64,000 nt of DNA, taken from contig NZ_SOHL01000003.1 in the NCBI RefSeq assembly GCF_004403985.1, positions 321,212-385,211 of the forward strand. The letters run 5' to 3'. Position numbers and translations under genes: made by a program. Position 1 is the stretch's first letter. Every line of letters starts with the position of its first letter. Source of the stretch: Cryobacterium gelidum (GTDB lineage: Bacteria; Actinomycetota; Actinomycetes; Actinomycetales; Microbacteriaceae). Positions 7,557 through 15,750 of the stretch are shown here, in pieces. The notes under the pieces are model-generated. The model saw only the letters and a list, made by a program, of their open reading frames with translations. It made no database searches and was not told the DNA's origin.

Positions 7557-9782
7557 TTAGAACGGTTGGGGGACGGGGTCGTCGATGTGCCAAGCGGAGT
7601 TCCATGGGTCGAGCAGGGGCGGATTCGGCTGGGCCAGTGCGGGCGGTGCTGGTGTTGGTGGTGTTGGTGCTGCTGGCGTTGGTGGTGCTGGTGGTGCTGT
7701 GTGTTGTGGGTGGGGGCGAATGCGGGTGGTGGGGTCGGTGGCGTAGTGCTTGCCGGCGGGGCTGGTCCAGTTCAGGGTGCCGTCGGGTGTGGCGGTGACG
7801 GTCCAGGCGCTGAAGTGCTTCAGGTTGTGGTTGGCCGGGCAGAGATGATGCAGGTTGGTGGCGGTGGTGTGGCCGCCGAATTGGGTGTCGCGGGTGTGGT
7901 CGAGGTCGCAGTGCCGGGCGGAGCGGTTGCAGCCGGGGAACCGGCAGGTTCCATCGCGTAGTTGCAGGTACTTCTTCAGCGCCGCCGGCACCCGAAACGC
8001 GGTAGCACTGACGTCCAGGACGATGCCGGTGTGCGGGTGGGTGAGGATGCGCAGGAAGCTCGTCGCGGTGCCGGCGAGCCGGCGGGCGGTTTCCGCATCG
8101 ATCGGCCCGTACCCGTCCAACTCGCCCGGCTCCTCGCTCTTACCCATCAGGGTCAGCACCGGCACGGTCACGTTCACCGTGGCTCCGATACCGGCGCCGA
8201 GGCCGGTGGCGGTGACGCCGCGGGCGAGCAGGTCGATGGCGACATCTGCCCGGAGCTGGCTGAGGGTGCGTGATTCATCCGGACCCTGCAAGCTGAGGGC
8301 GGCGTCGGTGACGCGGTGATACACGGCCGTGAGGTCATCGCTGGCGGCGCGCATCCAGAGCGTGGCCATGCCGTCGTTATCGGGGTAGAGCAGGACTTTT
8401 CGGTCTGCCAGACACCGAGCCCGGCGAACGGTGATGCTGTCGGGATGGAAGTGTTCGCGGATCTTGCGGGCCGTACCCTCGATTTGCGCCGCGGTGAGTT
8501 TCATCGCGTGCGGCAGCAACACCGCCTCCAGCCCGGCTTGCGCGGGCTTCGGCACCGAATCAAGCTGGTCCAGCAGCAGCCCCGCCTGCCGCAGCGAAAT
8601 CTGCCCGCACCGGAGGGCGCCCAGGGTGCGGGGCCGGTCTTCGACCAGGGTCCGGCTCTGCCGAATCAACCCAGACGCGGTGCCATACGGGATGCGCAAC
8701 GCGCACGCCATCTCCGCGATCAGGCCCTGCTGCGCTGCAAACGTCGCATCCCAGTCATGCTCCCGGCCCGGACCTGCCAGGGGCCGACCCGTCTCGGCGG
8801 TACTGGACGTGTAATGCCAGGCCTCGGCGAGGGTATCCGCTTTGCCCGCCTGCGCCCATGCGATGACCCTCTCGAAATACACCGCCCGATCCACGAACTG
8901 CGATTGTCGACACTGGAACGGATCCAGGTCACCCGCTGGGCTGGAGGCGGAACCGTTAGCGTTGCCGCCCTCCGAGTTGCAGCCCTCCGCATTATCATCG
9001 GCAGCGTTGAACTCGGCAGCGTTGAACTCGGCAGCGTTGAACTCGGCAGCGTTGAACTCGGCAGCGTTGAACTCGGCAGCGTTGAACTCGGCAGCGTTGA
9101 ACTCGGCAGCGTTGAACTCGGCAGCGTTGAACTCGGCAGCGTTGAACTCGGCAGCGTTGAACTCGGCAGCGTTGAACTCGGCAGCGTTGAACTCGGCAGC
9201 GTTGAACTCGGCAGCGTTGAACTCGGCAGCGTTGAACTCGGCAGCGTTGAACTCGGCAGCGTTGAACTCGGCAGCGTTGAACTCGGCAGCGTTGAACTCG
9301 GCAGCGTTGAACTCGGCAGCGTTGAACTCGGCAGCGTTGAACTCGGCAGCGTTGAACTCGGCAGCGTTGAACTCGGCAGCGTTGAACTCGGCAGCGTTGA
9401 ACTCGGCAGCGTTGAACTCGGCAGCGTTGAACTCGGCAGCGTTGAACTCGGCAGCGTTGAACTCGGCAGCGTTGAACTCGGCAGCGTTGAACTCGGCAGC
9501 GTTGAACTCGGCAGCGTTGAACTCGGCAGCGTTGAACTCGGCAGCGTTGAACTCGGCAGCGTTGAACTCGGCAGCGTTGAACTCGGCAGCGTTGAACTCG
9601 GCAGCGTTGAACTCGGCAGCGTTGAACTCGGCAGCGTTGAACTCGGCAGCGTTGAACTCGGCAGCGTTGAACTCGGCAGCGTTGAACTCGGCGCGCTCCT
9701 CGGCCGTGACCGGCCAGGTTCCGTGGGCCGCGAAGAACGCATCGACGAAGCCCGATTCGGGGATGTCGCCGCTCTGGCTCAT
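7557..9782 (-). CDS. DUF222/HNH endonuclease-domain protein with 230-residue pentapeptide-type tandem repeat
   Basis: This is a 741-residue member of the DUF222 (mycobacterial 13E12-like) family. The C-terminal HNH nuclease motif is at about residues 613-656 (CRFPGCNRSARHCDLDHT, then LHHLCPANHNLKH), with paired Cys and the catalytic HNH residues intact. DUF222 spans about residues 290-600. A Pro-rich tail follows the nuclease. Between a 31-residue N-terminus and DUF222 lies a perfect AEFNA repeat encoded by 46 identical 15-bp units (9001-9690), then degenerate copies (ADDNA, EGCNS, EGGNA). AEFNA fits the pentapeptide-repeat pattern A-(D/N/E)-(L/F)-X-X. The start follows GAGGGC. A LexA-like box lies 66 bp upstream. 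Family function is poorly known; DNA cleavage is inferred from the HNH motif. Confidence 0.9.
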   Translation of the reverse strand: MSQSGDIPESGFVDAFFAAHGTWPVTAEERAEFNAAEFNAAEFNAAEFNAAEFNAAEFNAAEFNAAEFNAAEFNAAEFNAAEFNAAEFNAAEFNAAEFNAAEFNAAEFNAAEFNAAEFNAAEFNAAEFNAAEFNAAEFNAAEFNAAEFNAAEFNAAEFNAAEFNAAEFNAAEFNAAEFNAAEFNAAEFNAAEFNAAEFNAAEFNAAEFNAAEFNAAEFNAAEFNAAEFNAAEFNAAEFNAAEFNAAEFNAAEFNAAEFNAADDNAEGCNSEGGNANGSASSPAGDLDPFQCRQSQFVDRAVYFERVIAWAQAGKADTLAEAWHYTSSTAETGRPLAGPGREHDWDATFAAQQGLIAEMACALRIPYGTASGLIRQSRTLVEDRPRTLGALRCGQISLRQAGLLLDQLDSVPKPAQAGLEAVLLPHAMKLTAAQIEGTARKIREHFHPDSITVRRARCLADRKVLLYPDNDGMATLWMRAASDDLTAVYHRVTDAALSLQGPDESRTLSQLRADVAIDLLARGVTATGLGAGIGATVNVTVPVLTLMGKSEEPGELDGYGPIDAETARRLAGTATSFLRILTHPHTGIVLDVSATAFRVPAALKKYLQLRDGTCRFPGCNRSARHCDLDHTRDTQFGGHTTATNLHHLCPANHNLKHFSAWTVTATPDGTLNWTSPAGKHYATDPTTRIRPHPQHTAPPAPPTPAAPTPPTPAPPALAQPNPPLLDPWNSAWHIDDPVPQPF
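9001..9690. repeat. 46 identical copies of a 15-bp tandem repeat
   Basis: The unit GCAGCGTTGAACTCG is repeated 46 times with no visible mismatch. Three diverged copies lie at 8956-9000. The unit length is a multiple of three and contains no stop codon in the frames inspected, so any gain or loss of units keeps the HNH gene in frame. The perfect identity indicates recent expansion or continuing homogenisation. Copy number could also be affected by assembly. Confidence 0.98.
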
Positions 9783-9847
9783 GCCCTCATTTTACCAAAA
9801 CCCTGAGCCAGAGTCGAGAGTTTCTCAGATATATTTGGATTTCTGTG

Positions 9848-9861
9848 CGAACGTGCGTTCG
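9848..9861. promoter_or_regulatory. LexA-type SOS box (CGAAC-N4-GTTCG) upstream of the HNH gene
   Basis: The sequence CGAACGTGCGTTCG matches the Gram-positive LexA operator consensus exactly in all ten specified positions. It lies 66 bp before the start of the DUF222/HNH gene, next to an A/T-rich stretch (AAATATATC on the minus strand) that could supply the -10. DNA-damage control of the gene is therefore likely, by inference. Confidence 0.75.
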
Positions 9862-10038
9862 GACAGGATTGCACGTTCCCGGGTCCGACGCACGCCGGTC
9901 GACGGCGGTTGTGGCCGACTCGACCCGGAGAAATGGCTGGCTCCCGGGATGGCCGGCCATATCCGGAGTGAGCGGGGACGCGACACCGCGTCGGGTTGAG
10001 TCGCCCGACTGCGCCAGCCCTGCGCCAGCTCTGCGCCT

Positions 10039-11016
10039 TCAGCGCGTAGTACCGGCTACCTTGGGCAACGATCCACCGGCGGCCGCGTTTCGGTCGGGCC
10101 TGAAGTTGGAAAAGTCCACGCCGGGAATGTTCTGCACCAGCGAGAGTTCATCTTCGATCTGGGCCGCTTCGGAGTCTTCAGGGCCGACCAGGGGCAGGCG
10201 CACCCGTGGGCTGCCGATGCGACCGAGGCCGTGCAGGATGTACTTCACGGCAACGGTGCCGGGTACGTGGGTCATCACGGCGCGCACGAGCGGTTCGAGC
10301 TGCTGATGGGCGGCGGTGGCGACTCTGAGGTCGCCCCGGTTGACCGCGTCGACCATGTGCCGGTACGGGGTCGCTGTGATGTTCCCGGTGACGCCGATCA
10401 GTCCCGTCGCGCCGATCGACAAGTGGGCCAGCACGTTGGGATCGTCGCCGGAGAAGTACATGAGGTCGGTCTGGTTGAGCACCCGGCTGACCTGGGCGAA
10501 GTCGCCCTTGGCGTCTTTCATGGCCAGGATGTTGGGGTGCTTGGCCGCGCGCAGGATGGTCTCGTAGGCGATAGCGACACCGGTGCGGCCGGGGATGTCG
10601 TAGAGAATGACGGGGAGGTCGGTCGCATCCGCGATCATGCGGAAGTGGGTGAGGATGCCGGCTTGGGTCGGCTTGTTGTAATACGGGGTGACGATCATGT
10701 TGCCGTCGGCACCGGCCTTCTCACTCTGGCGGGCGAGCTGCATGGCGTGGGCGGTCTCGTTGGAACCACCGCCGGTGATGATCTTGGCACGGCCGTCAGC
10801 GACGGACTTGCCGACCTCGACCAGGCGGATCTTCTCTGGGTCGGTCAGGGTACTGGTCTCGCCGGTTGTTCCGGTGACGACGATGCCGTCGGCGCCAGCA
10901 TTGATGACGTCGTCGATGTGCTTCTCCACCCCGGCCCAGTCCACTTCGCCATCAAAAGTAAACGGGGTGACCAGTGCGACCAGCACCTGGCCAAAGGGAT
11001 TCGTAGAGGTAGACAC
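10039..11016 (-). CDS. dapA: 4-hydroxy-tetrahydrodipicolinate synthase
   Basis: This 325-residue cytosolic enzyme condenses pyruvate with aspartate semialdehyde, the first committed step to diaminopimelate and lysine. The TIM-barrel motifs are clear: VALVTPF, VTGTTGETSTL, MIVTPYYNKPTQAG, LYDIPGRTG with the catalytic Tyr, and the Schiff-base Lys (about K167) in ILAMKDAKGD. I start it at GTG 11016 (MSTSTNPFGQ), which matches usual DapA N-termini; AGGAGG lies about 16 bases upstream, a little far. The gene follows thyX, the usual actinobacterial arrangement, but RNase J is not next to it here. Confidence 0.95.
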   Translation of the reverse strand: MSTSTNPFGQVLVALVTPFTFDGEVDWAGVEKHIDDVINAGADGIVVTGTTGETSTLTDPEKIRLVEVGKSVADGRAKIITGGGSNETAHAMQLARQSEKAGADGNMIVTPYYNKPTQAGILTHFRMIADATDLPVILYDIPGRTGVAIAYETILRAAKHPNILAMKDAKGDFAQVSRVLNQTDLMYFSGDDPNVLAHLSIGATGLIGVTGNITATPYRHMVDAVNRGDLRVATAAHQQLEPLVRAVMTHVPGTVAVKYILHGLGRIGSPRVRLPLVGPEDSEAAQIEDELSLVQNIPGVDFSNFRPDRNAAAGGSLPKVAGTTR

Positions 11017-11061
11017 GAGGTACAGGCTATCGCCTCCTCGCTCGGTGCCCCGTGAGCGCGC

Positions 11062-11084
11062 AAAAAAAGGCCCGATCGAATCGG
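11062..11084 (-). terminator. Possible weak terminator between thyX and dapA
   Basis: A short CCGAT/ATCGG hairpin (11072-11076 with 11080-11084) is followed on the minus strand by seven Ts. The stem has only five base pairs, so termination may be partial. Confidence 0.4.
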
Positions 11085-11117
11085 TCAGACCGGCATATTT
11101 CCTACTCTCGCGAAGCG

Positions 11118-11855
11118 CTACGGCGAGACGCGCCCGTTCTTGTTGAAGGCGGCGTAGGTCAGTGGCATCAGCGTCTCGAAGTGGGTTTCCATCTGCTCGG
11201 CACACATTTCGATCTCGCGCTGCGGGAACGATGGAAACGATGAGCCCTCGCGTTTGGTGCGCAGGCTGAGAAAGTTCATCAGTGAGCGCGCGTTGAGCGT
11301 GACGTACATCGACGAGTAGATGTTGAGCGGCAGCACGATACGAGCGACCTCGCGGGCGATGCCGGCTTCAAGCATCCGCTGGTACGCCTCGTAGGCATGG
11401 ATTGCGGCGACGCGGGTCTGCTGCTGCACCAGCGCGGTCTGCTCGGCAGAGCCGGGCAGAAAGTCGTACGCGCCCGGCTTACCGACCTGGAGGAGGTTGC
11501 GTTCGGCGGACGGCACATAAAATACCGGATTGAGCTCCCGGTACCGGCCCGACTCTTCGTTGTACGAGGCGATGCGGTGCCGCATGAACTCGCGAAACAC
11601 AAAAATAGGCGCGCGCACATAGAACGTCATCGAGTTGTGTTCGAACGGCGAACCGTGCCGATCGCGCATGAGGTAGTTGATCAGCCCGCGATCACGCTTC
11701 TCGTCAGCCTCGCTCTCGAAGCCGTCGAGCTGGCTCTGCTCCAGGGTCTGCTCCCCCAGGGTCGACACCCGGGCGGCAAACAATACGTCGGAGTCGTGGG
11801 CGCTCGCGCGCACCAGCTCCACGGTCATTTCAGATCGGAACTCAACATCGGCCAC
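11118..11855 (-). CDS. thyX: Flavin-dependent thymidylate synthase
   Basis: This 245-residue enzyme makes dTMP from dUMP using FAD, NADPH and methylenetetrahydrofolate. The ThyX signature RHRxxSxNExSxR is exact at residues 92-104 (RHRIASYNEESGR). The RDRHGSPFEHNSMTFYV block and the C-terminal SLMNFLSLRT region are also typical. Length is normal for actinobacterial ThyX. It lies 101 bp upstream of dapA on the same strand, the common actinobacterial neighbourhood. No thyA is seen in the window. Confidence 0.97.
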   Translation of the reverse strand: MADVEFRSEMTVELVRASAHDSDVLFAARVSTLGEQTLEQSQLDGFESEADEKRDRGLINYLMRDRHGSPFEHNSMTFYVRAPIFVFREFMRHRIASYNEESGRYRELNPVFYVPSAERNLLQVGKPGAYDFLPGSAEQTALVQQQTRVAAIHAYEAYQRMLEAGIAREVARIVLPLNIYSSMYVTLNARSLMNFLSLRTKREGSSFPSFPQREIEMCAEQMETHFETLMPLTYAAFNKNGRVSP

Positions 11856-11956
11856 GGCCTCAGGCTAGCCGGTCTGCCGGCCGTCCCGCCCGGGCGTGCC
11901 CGTAATGTCTCGTCACAGTCCCCCGAACAGGCCCGCACCCACGTAGCGTCGAGGAT

Positions 11957-12433
11957 ATGAAACCACTCGAAGCGATCGGACTGCTGTTCGCGCTACTGAC
12001 TGCCACGACCGTTCTGGGGCTCCTGTGGCGGGCACGCCAGGGGCGAGTATCCCGCGTGACCGGTGACATCGTCACGCCAGCGGATGTCGCCACCACGACC
12101 GCATTCGGTCCCGCGGCAACCCTGCTGCAATTTTCGACCGAGTTATGCGCCCGCTGCCCTGGCACCCGCCGGCTGCTGGGCACCGTGGCGGATTCCCGCC
12201 CCGGTGTCGTGCACGTGGACGTGGATCTCACCCACCGCGCCGATCTCGCCAAGCGGTATTCGATCCTGCAAACACCCACGACACTGATTCTGGACGGGGC
12301 CGGCCGGGTACGGGCCCGCGTGGGCGGCCCGCCGAACCGGGCCGACATCAGCGCGACGCTCGATGCGATCGCGCAGAACACCGCCACCCGCACACTCACC
12401 ACCACGCCAGGGAGCTCGCATGTCGACCGCTGA
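11957..12433 (+). CDS. Membrane-anchored thioredoxin-like protein with CARC motif
   Basis: This 158-residue protein has one N-terminal membrane helix (AIGLLFALLTATTVLGLLW) and then a thioredoxin fold. The redox site is C64-A-R-C67, not the usual CGPC. The beta-strand LLQFSTELCARCPGTRRLL and the cis-Pro region ILQTPTTLILDGAGRV support the fold. In several actinobacteria a thioredoxin of this type is paired with DUF4395, as it is here: the next gene overlaps it by 14 bp. A thiol-disulfide exchange role at the membrane is inferred. Confidence 0.8.
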   Translation: MKPLEAIGLLFALLTATTVLGLLWRARQGRVSRVTGDIVTPADVATTTAFGPAATLLQFSTELCARCPGTRRLLGTVADSRPGVVHVDVDLTHRADLAKRYSILQTPTTLILDGAGRVRARVGGPPNRADISATLDAIAQNTATRTLTTTPGSSHVDR

Positions 12434-12938
12434 AACATCAACCGCTAAGGCAGCGACCGCGCCCACGGGCCGTCGCCCCCCACTCGATCCTCGTGGGCCC
12501 CGCTTCGGCGCGGCCATCACGGCTGTGCTGTTGCTGGCTGTGGTATTTCTCTCGCTTACCGGTGAATCCGCTGCCGCGCTGGCTCTGTTGGCGGCCATTA
12601 CCGCGCTGTTTGCGTGGGGCGCCCTGGCCGGGGCCGGGCGTCACCCGTACGGCCTGGTGTTCAAGCGCTTCGTTCGACCGCGCCTCGCACCTCCGACCGA
12701 GCTCGAGGATGCTGCCCCACCAACCTTCGCGCAGGCTGTCGGCCTGGCAGTGTGCCTGGTTGGTCTCGTTCTGGGCCTGGCCGGAGTGCCCGGTTCCATC
12801 GGCATCGCTGCGGCCGCGGCGTTCGTCGCGGCTTTTCTGAACGCGGTCTTCGATTACTGCCTGGGCTGCCAGATCTTCCTTCTGCTCGTGCGGTTCGGTG
12901 TGCTGAACCGGGGCGGCCGACCGGCCAGGCAAGCATGA
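12420..12938 (+). CDS. DUF4395 family membrane protein
   Basis: This 172-residue protein has about four membrane helices (FGAAITAVLLLAVVFLSLTG, LLAAITALFAWGALAG, AVGLAVCLVGLVLGLAGV, AAFVAAFLNAVFDYCLGC). It carries the DUF4395 hallmark DYCLGCQIFLLL, with two cysteines facing the membrane surface. The ATG at 12420 has AGGGAG upstream and overlaps the thioredoxin-like gene by 14 bp, so they are very probably co-translated. A plausible role is to relay electrons to or from the thioredoxin partner, but this is a guess from the paired cysteines; the function is not established. Confidence 0.75.
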   Translation: MSTAETSTAKAATAPTGRRPPLDPRGPRFGAAITAVLLLAVVFLSLTGESAAALALLAAITALFAWGALAGAGRHPYGLVFKRFVRPRLAPPTELEDAAPPTFAQAVGLAVCLVGLVLGLAGVPGSIGIAAAAAFVAAFLNAVFDYCLGCQIFLLLVRFGVLNRGGRPARQA

Positions 12939-13101
12939 GTCACACCGCCAGAACGCCCTACTACAGCTAAGGACGCACCGAACCTGGTGCATTGGCTGTG
13001 GTGCGGGCTCGTCTGCGGCCTCAGGCAATTCTCAGACGGGACACGTTCACGGGGCACGCGCGACGGATAGGGTGGGACGCACATCACCTGGAGGTAACAC
13101 C

Positions 13102-13533
13102 ATGCCCACGACGCTCACCAGTGAAGCAACCACCGTCTGGACCGGCGATCTTATGTCCGGCTCCGGCACCGTCACTCTGGATTCCTCGCACGCCGCCGAA
13201 TTCTCCGTGAATTGGAAAGCGCGCGCTGAGGGGGTCTCCGGCACCACCAACCCCGAAGAACTGCTCGGTGCCGCCCACGCGTCCTGTTTCTCCATGGCCC
13301 TCGCCAACGCGCTCGGCAAAGCCGGCTACTCGCCAGAGAGCATCCAGGCCACGGCCGCCGTGACGTTCGCCGCCGGCACCGGGGTTATCGGCAGCCACCT
13401 GCTGGTGAGCGCTAAGATCCCCGGTATGACCGAGGCCGAGTTCGAGGTCTTCGCCCAAGACGCCAAGGCCAACTGCCCAATCTCCAAGGCACTCGCGGGC
13501 ATCCCCATCACCATTGAAGCCGAGCTGGCCTAG
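13102..13533 (+). CDS. OsmC family peroxiredoxin
   Basis: This 143-residue OsmC/Ohr-family protein reduces organic hydroperoxides with paired cysteines. The first is in LLGAAHASCFSMALANAL and the second in FAQDAKANCPISKAL, both in the positions expected for OsmC. The start is fixed by an excellent ribosome site GGAGGT six bases before the ATG (13090-13095). The mature protein has no signal peptide and acts in the cytoplasm. It is separated by only 9 bp from the next gene, so the two are probably co-transcribed. Confidence 0.92.
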   Translation: MPTTLTSEATTVWTGDLMSGSGTVTLDSSHAAEFSVNWKARAEGVSGTTNPEELLGAAHASCFSMALANALGKAGYSPESIQATAAVTFAAGTGVIGSHLLVSAKIPGMTEAEFEVFAQDAKANCPISKALAGIPITIEAELA

Positions 13534-13542
13534 GACCCTGCG

Positions 13543-14433
13543 GTGCGCGTTCTGATCGCCGGTGCATCCGGCCTCATCGGCCGGGAGCTGAGCCGGCAGC
13601 TGGCCGGCGCTGGCCACACCCCGGTACGTCTGGTACGCCGGGAAGCCGTCGGCAAGAACGAGATTCGGTGGGATCCGGCCGCCCGGATTCTGGATACGCG
13701 CGTGCTTGACACCATTGACGCGGTGGTCAACCTCTCGGGGGCCTCGCTGGCGCGGCTGCCGTGGACGACGGGCTATCGCAAAGAAATCCTGAGCTCCCGG
13801 CTGCTGGCCACCCGTACCATCACCGACGCGCTGGGGCAGGCGGCCACTCCGCCGACGGTCCTGCTGAACGGCTCGGCCGTGGGGGTCTACGGCAATCGGC
13901 CGGGGGAAATCCTGAGCGAGACATCCGCTGTCGGAACCGATTTTCTGGCCGATGTCGTCATCCAGTGGGAGGCCGCGGCCCAGCTCGCGCCGGAACCGAC
14001 GCGGGTGGTGACGCTGCGCACCGGCCTCGTGCTCGCCAAGGGCGGTGCACTCAAACCGGTACTGCCCCTGGCCAAACTCGGCCTGGCCGGACCGCTCGGC
14101 GGCGGAACCCAGCACTGGGCCTGGGTGAGCCTGCACGACGAGGCTGCCGCCATCGTGCATCTGCTGACCTCGACGCTCGTCGGCCCGGTCAACCTGGTCG
14201 GGCCCACCCCGGCGACCTCAAACGACATCCTCAGCCGGCTCGCCACCACCCTCCACCGACCGTTTTTCCTGCCGGTTCCTGAGCGAATCCTGACTCTGCT
14301 GCTGCAGGACGCCGCCCGCCAACTGCTGCTCGCCGACCAGCAGGTCAGCGCCCAGAAACTACTGGGCGACGGGTTCGAGTTCGCCCATCGCACGCCGGCC
14401 ACCGCGATCGCCTGGATGCTGCGCCAGCCGTAG
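13543..14433 (+). CDS. TIGR01777 family (SDR39U1-like) NAD(P)-dependent epimerase
   Basis: This 296-residue extended short-chain dehydrogenase begins with the nucleotide-binding motif VLIAGASGLIGREL at GTG 13543. Family features include NLSGASLARLPW, the RLLATRTITDAL block, LLNGSAVGVYGN and LRTGLVLAKGGALKPVLPL. The C-terminal DUF1731-like part ends in LLADQQVSAQKLLGDGFEF. The substrate of this family is unknown. The last ten codons including the stop are copied in a perfect 30-bp tandem duplication, so a second in-frame stop lies 30 bp downstream. Confidence 0.85.
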   Translation: MRVLIAGASGLIGRELSRQLAGAGHTPVRLVRREAVGKNEIRWDPAARILDTRVLDTIDAVVNLSGASLARLPWTTGYRKEILSSRLLATRTITDALGQAATPPTVLLNGSAVGVYGNRPGEILSETSAVGTDFLADVVIQWEAAAQLAPEPTRVVTLRTGLVLAKGGALKPVLPLAKLGLAGPLGGGTQHWAWVSLHDEAAAIVHLLTSTLVGPVNLVGPTPATSNDILSRLATTLHRPFFLPVPERILTLLLQDAARQLLLADQQVSAQKLLGDGFEFAHRTPATAIAWMLRQP

Positions 14434-14464
14434 CCGATCGCCTGGATGCTGCGCCAGCCGTAGC
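14405..14464. repeat. Perfect 30-bp tandem duplication across a stop codon
   Basis: The 30 bases at 14405-14434 are repeated exactly at 14435-14464. Each copy contains the codons for the C-terminus of the epimerase and its TAG stop. Only the first stop is used, so the second copy is non-coding 3' sequence. Confidence 0.95.
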
Positions 14465-14477
14465 TGGTAGCCTGCGG

Positions 14478-14921
14478 CTACTTCGGGGCGCGCTCGAGGG
14501 CGATCGCGGTGCGGATCGCTCGGCGGGCACGCTTGCGGTCGCCCGACGCGTCATAAGCGAGGCCGAGCCGCAGCCAGGCGTGCCAGTTCCCGGGTTCGGC
14601 CTCGACCTCGGCCCGCGCGGCTGGAAAATGCTCGTCGGCGGCGTCCCGGTAGGGACGACCGCTCGGGCGTGTTGGCAGGTCGGCGGCCGGAAGTCCCCCG
14701 AGCGCGTCGAGTTGACGCACGAGACGTTCCGAGCGGATGCCGAACGCAACCTCACGCACGAGCGCCCAGAAGCCAATCAGCGGCAAAATGAGCAGCCCCA
14801 ACCCGATGAGGATACCGACCGGCTCACCGCTTTGAATAAAGAGCGTGGCGCGCACTCCGGCCAGAACGAGGTAGAAGACGAGCAGTACCGCCATGACGAT
14901 GACAGCGATCTTGCCCTTCAT
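14478..14921 (-). CDS. Small membrane protein with C-terminal TPR-like segment
   Basis: This 147-residue protein has two membrane helices near its N-terminus (AVIVMAVLLVFYLVLAGV and VGILIGLGLLILPLIGFWALV). A soluble C-terminal part follows, with one tetratricopeptide-like repeat (AEPGNWHAWLRLGLAYDASGDRKRA...RTAIALE). Its ATG overlaps the stop of dapB (TGATG), so it is translationally coupled to dapB. A similar small gene follows dapB in related genomes in my general recollection, but I cannot name a function. No catalytic motif is seen. Confidence 0.75.
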   Translation of the reverse strand: MKGKIAVIVMAVLLVFYLVLAGVRATLFIQSGEPVGILIGLGLLILPLIGFWALVREVAFGIRSERLVRQLDALGGLPAADLPTRPSGRPYRDAADEHFPAARAEVEAEPGNWHAWLRLGLAYDASGDRKRARRAIRTAIALERAPK

Positions 14922-15694
14922 CAGGAGGCTCCCGAATCGTTGGCAGGAGCAACGGCGGAATCAAACCCCAGGTCGACGATCTGGTCGAGGCCGACTGTCA
15001 CACCCGTAATGGTTCGTGCTGCCGCGAGGGCCAGCAGGATGCCGCTCTCGTAGGCGCTCGGGGACAGCGTGTTGTGGCTGATGGTGATGGTCTCCCCGTT
15101 GCCGCCCAGAAACACGTCCTGGCGGGCCAGCAGGCCGGACAGGCGCAGGCTGTGCACGGGCACGCTCGAGACCTGCTGGCCGCGGGCACGCTGGTCGGTA
15201 TGCGGCGCCGAGACCGGGCCGAGGTCGGCGCGTGCCCGACCGATCAATTCGGCGGTGCGCACGGCCGTGCCCGACGGCGAATCCACCTTGGATGGCTGAT
15301 GAGCCTCGACGATCTCAATGGAGTCGTAGAACCGGGCGGCCAGGGCAGCGAACGCCGTTGCGAGCACCGACCCGATTGAGAAGTTCGGAATGATGATGAC
15401 GCCGGTGTCGTCGCGGCCCGCGAGTCTGCGGCTGAGGGACGCGATACCGTCCTGGCTCCAGCCGGAGGTGCCGACAAGCACCCGCAAACCGTGCGCGGTT
15501 GCATAGTCGACGACATCACGACTCACGTCGGGCCGGGTCAGATCGACGGCGATCTGCGCCCCGAGCATTTCGCTCAGCTCGCTGTGCGAGTCGAGCCGGG
15601 CGACGACCTCGAAGCCCTCGGTTCGGTCGATCAAGTCGGAGACCAGGCGGCCCATCTTGCCCGTTGCGCCGATAATGGCCACCGTCGTTGTCAT
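14921..15694 (-). CDS. dapB: 4-hydroxy-tetrahydrodipicolinate reductase
   Basis: This 257-residue enzyme reduces the DapA product with NAD(P)H in diaminopimelate and lysine synthesis. The nucleotide-binding motif VAIIGATGKMGRLV is at the N-terminus. The catalytic segment EAHQPSKVDSPSGTA (residues 130-144) keeps the His and Lys used in catalysis and the SGTA substrate loop. Length is typical for actinobacterial DapB. It is followed by a coupled small membrane-protein gene with a 1-bp overlap. dapA lies 4 kb away on the same strand. Confidence 0.96.
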   Translation of the reverse strand: MTTTVAIIGATGKMGRLVSDLIDRTEGFEVVARLDSHSELSEMLGAQIAVDLTRPDVSRDVVDYATAHGLRVLVGTSGWSQDGIASLSRRLAGRDDTGVIIIPNFSIGSVLATAFAALAARFYDSIEIVEAHQPSKVDSPSGTAVRTAELIGRARADLGPVSAPHTDQRARGQQVSSVPVHSLRLSGLLARQDVFLGGNGETITISHNTLSPSAYESGILLALAAARTITGVTVGLDQIVDLGFDSAVAPANDSGAS

Positions 15695-15750
15695 GACACC
15701 AATCTATCAATTCAATCCGGCATCACGTGCCCGCGCCATAGCCTAGGGAG

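Noticed and set aside
9001..9690. CRISPR array
   Set aside because: The units are 15 bp and directly adjacent with no spacers, and they lie in frame within a gene.
8316..9806. Plus-strand reading frame of about 496 codons with long SVELG repeats
   Set aside because: It is the reverse reading of the HNH gene. The 15-bp unit lacks stops in several frames, so the repeat array keeps antisense frames open. The minus-strand frame has the DUF222/HNH motifs.
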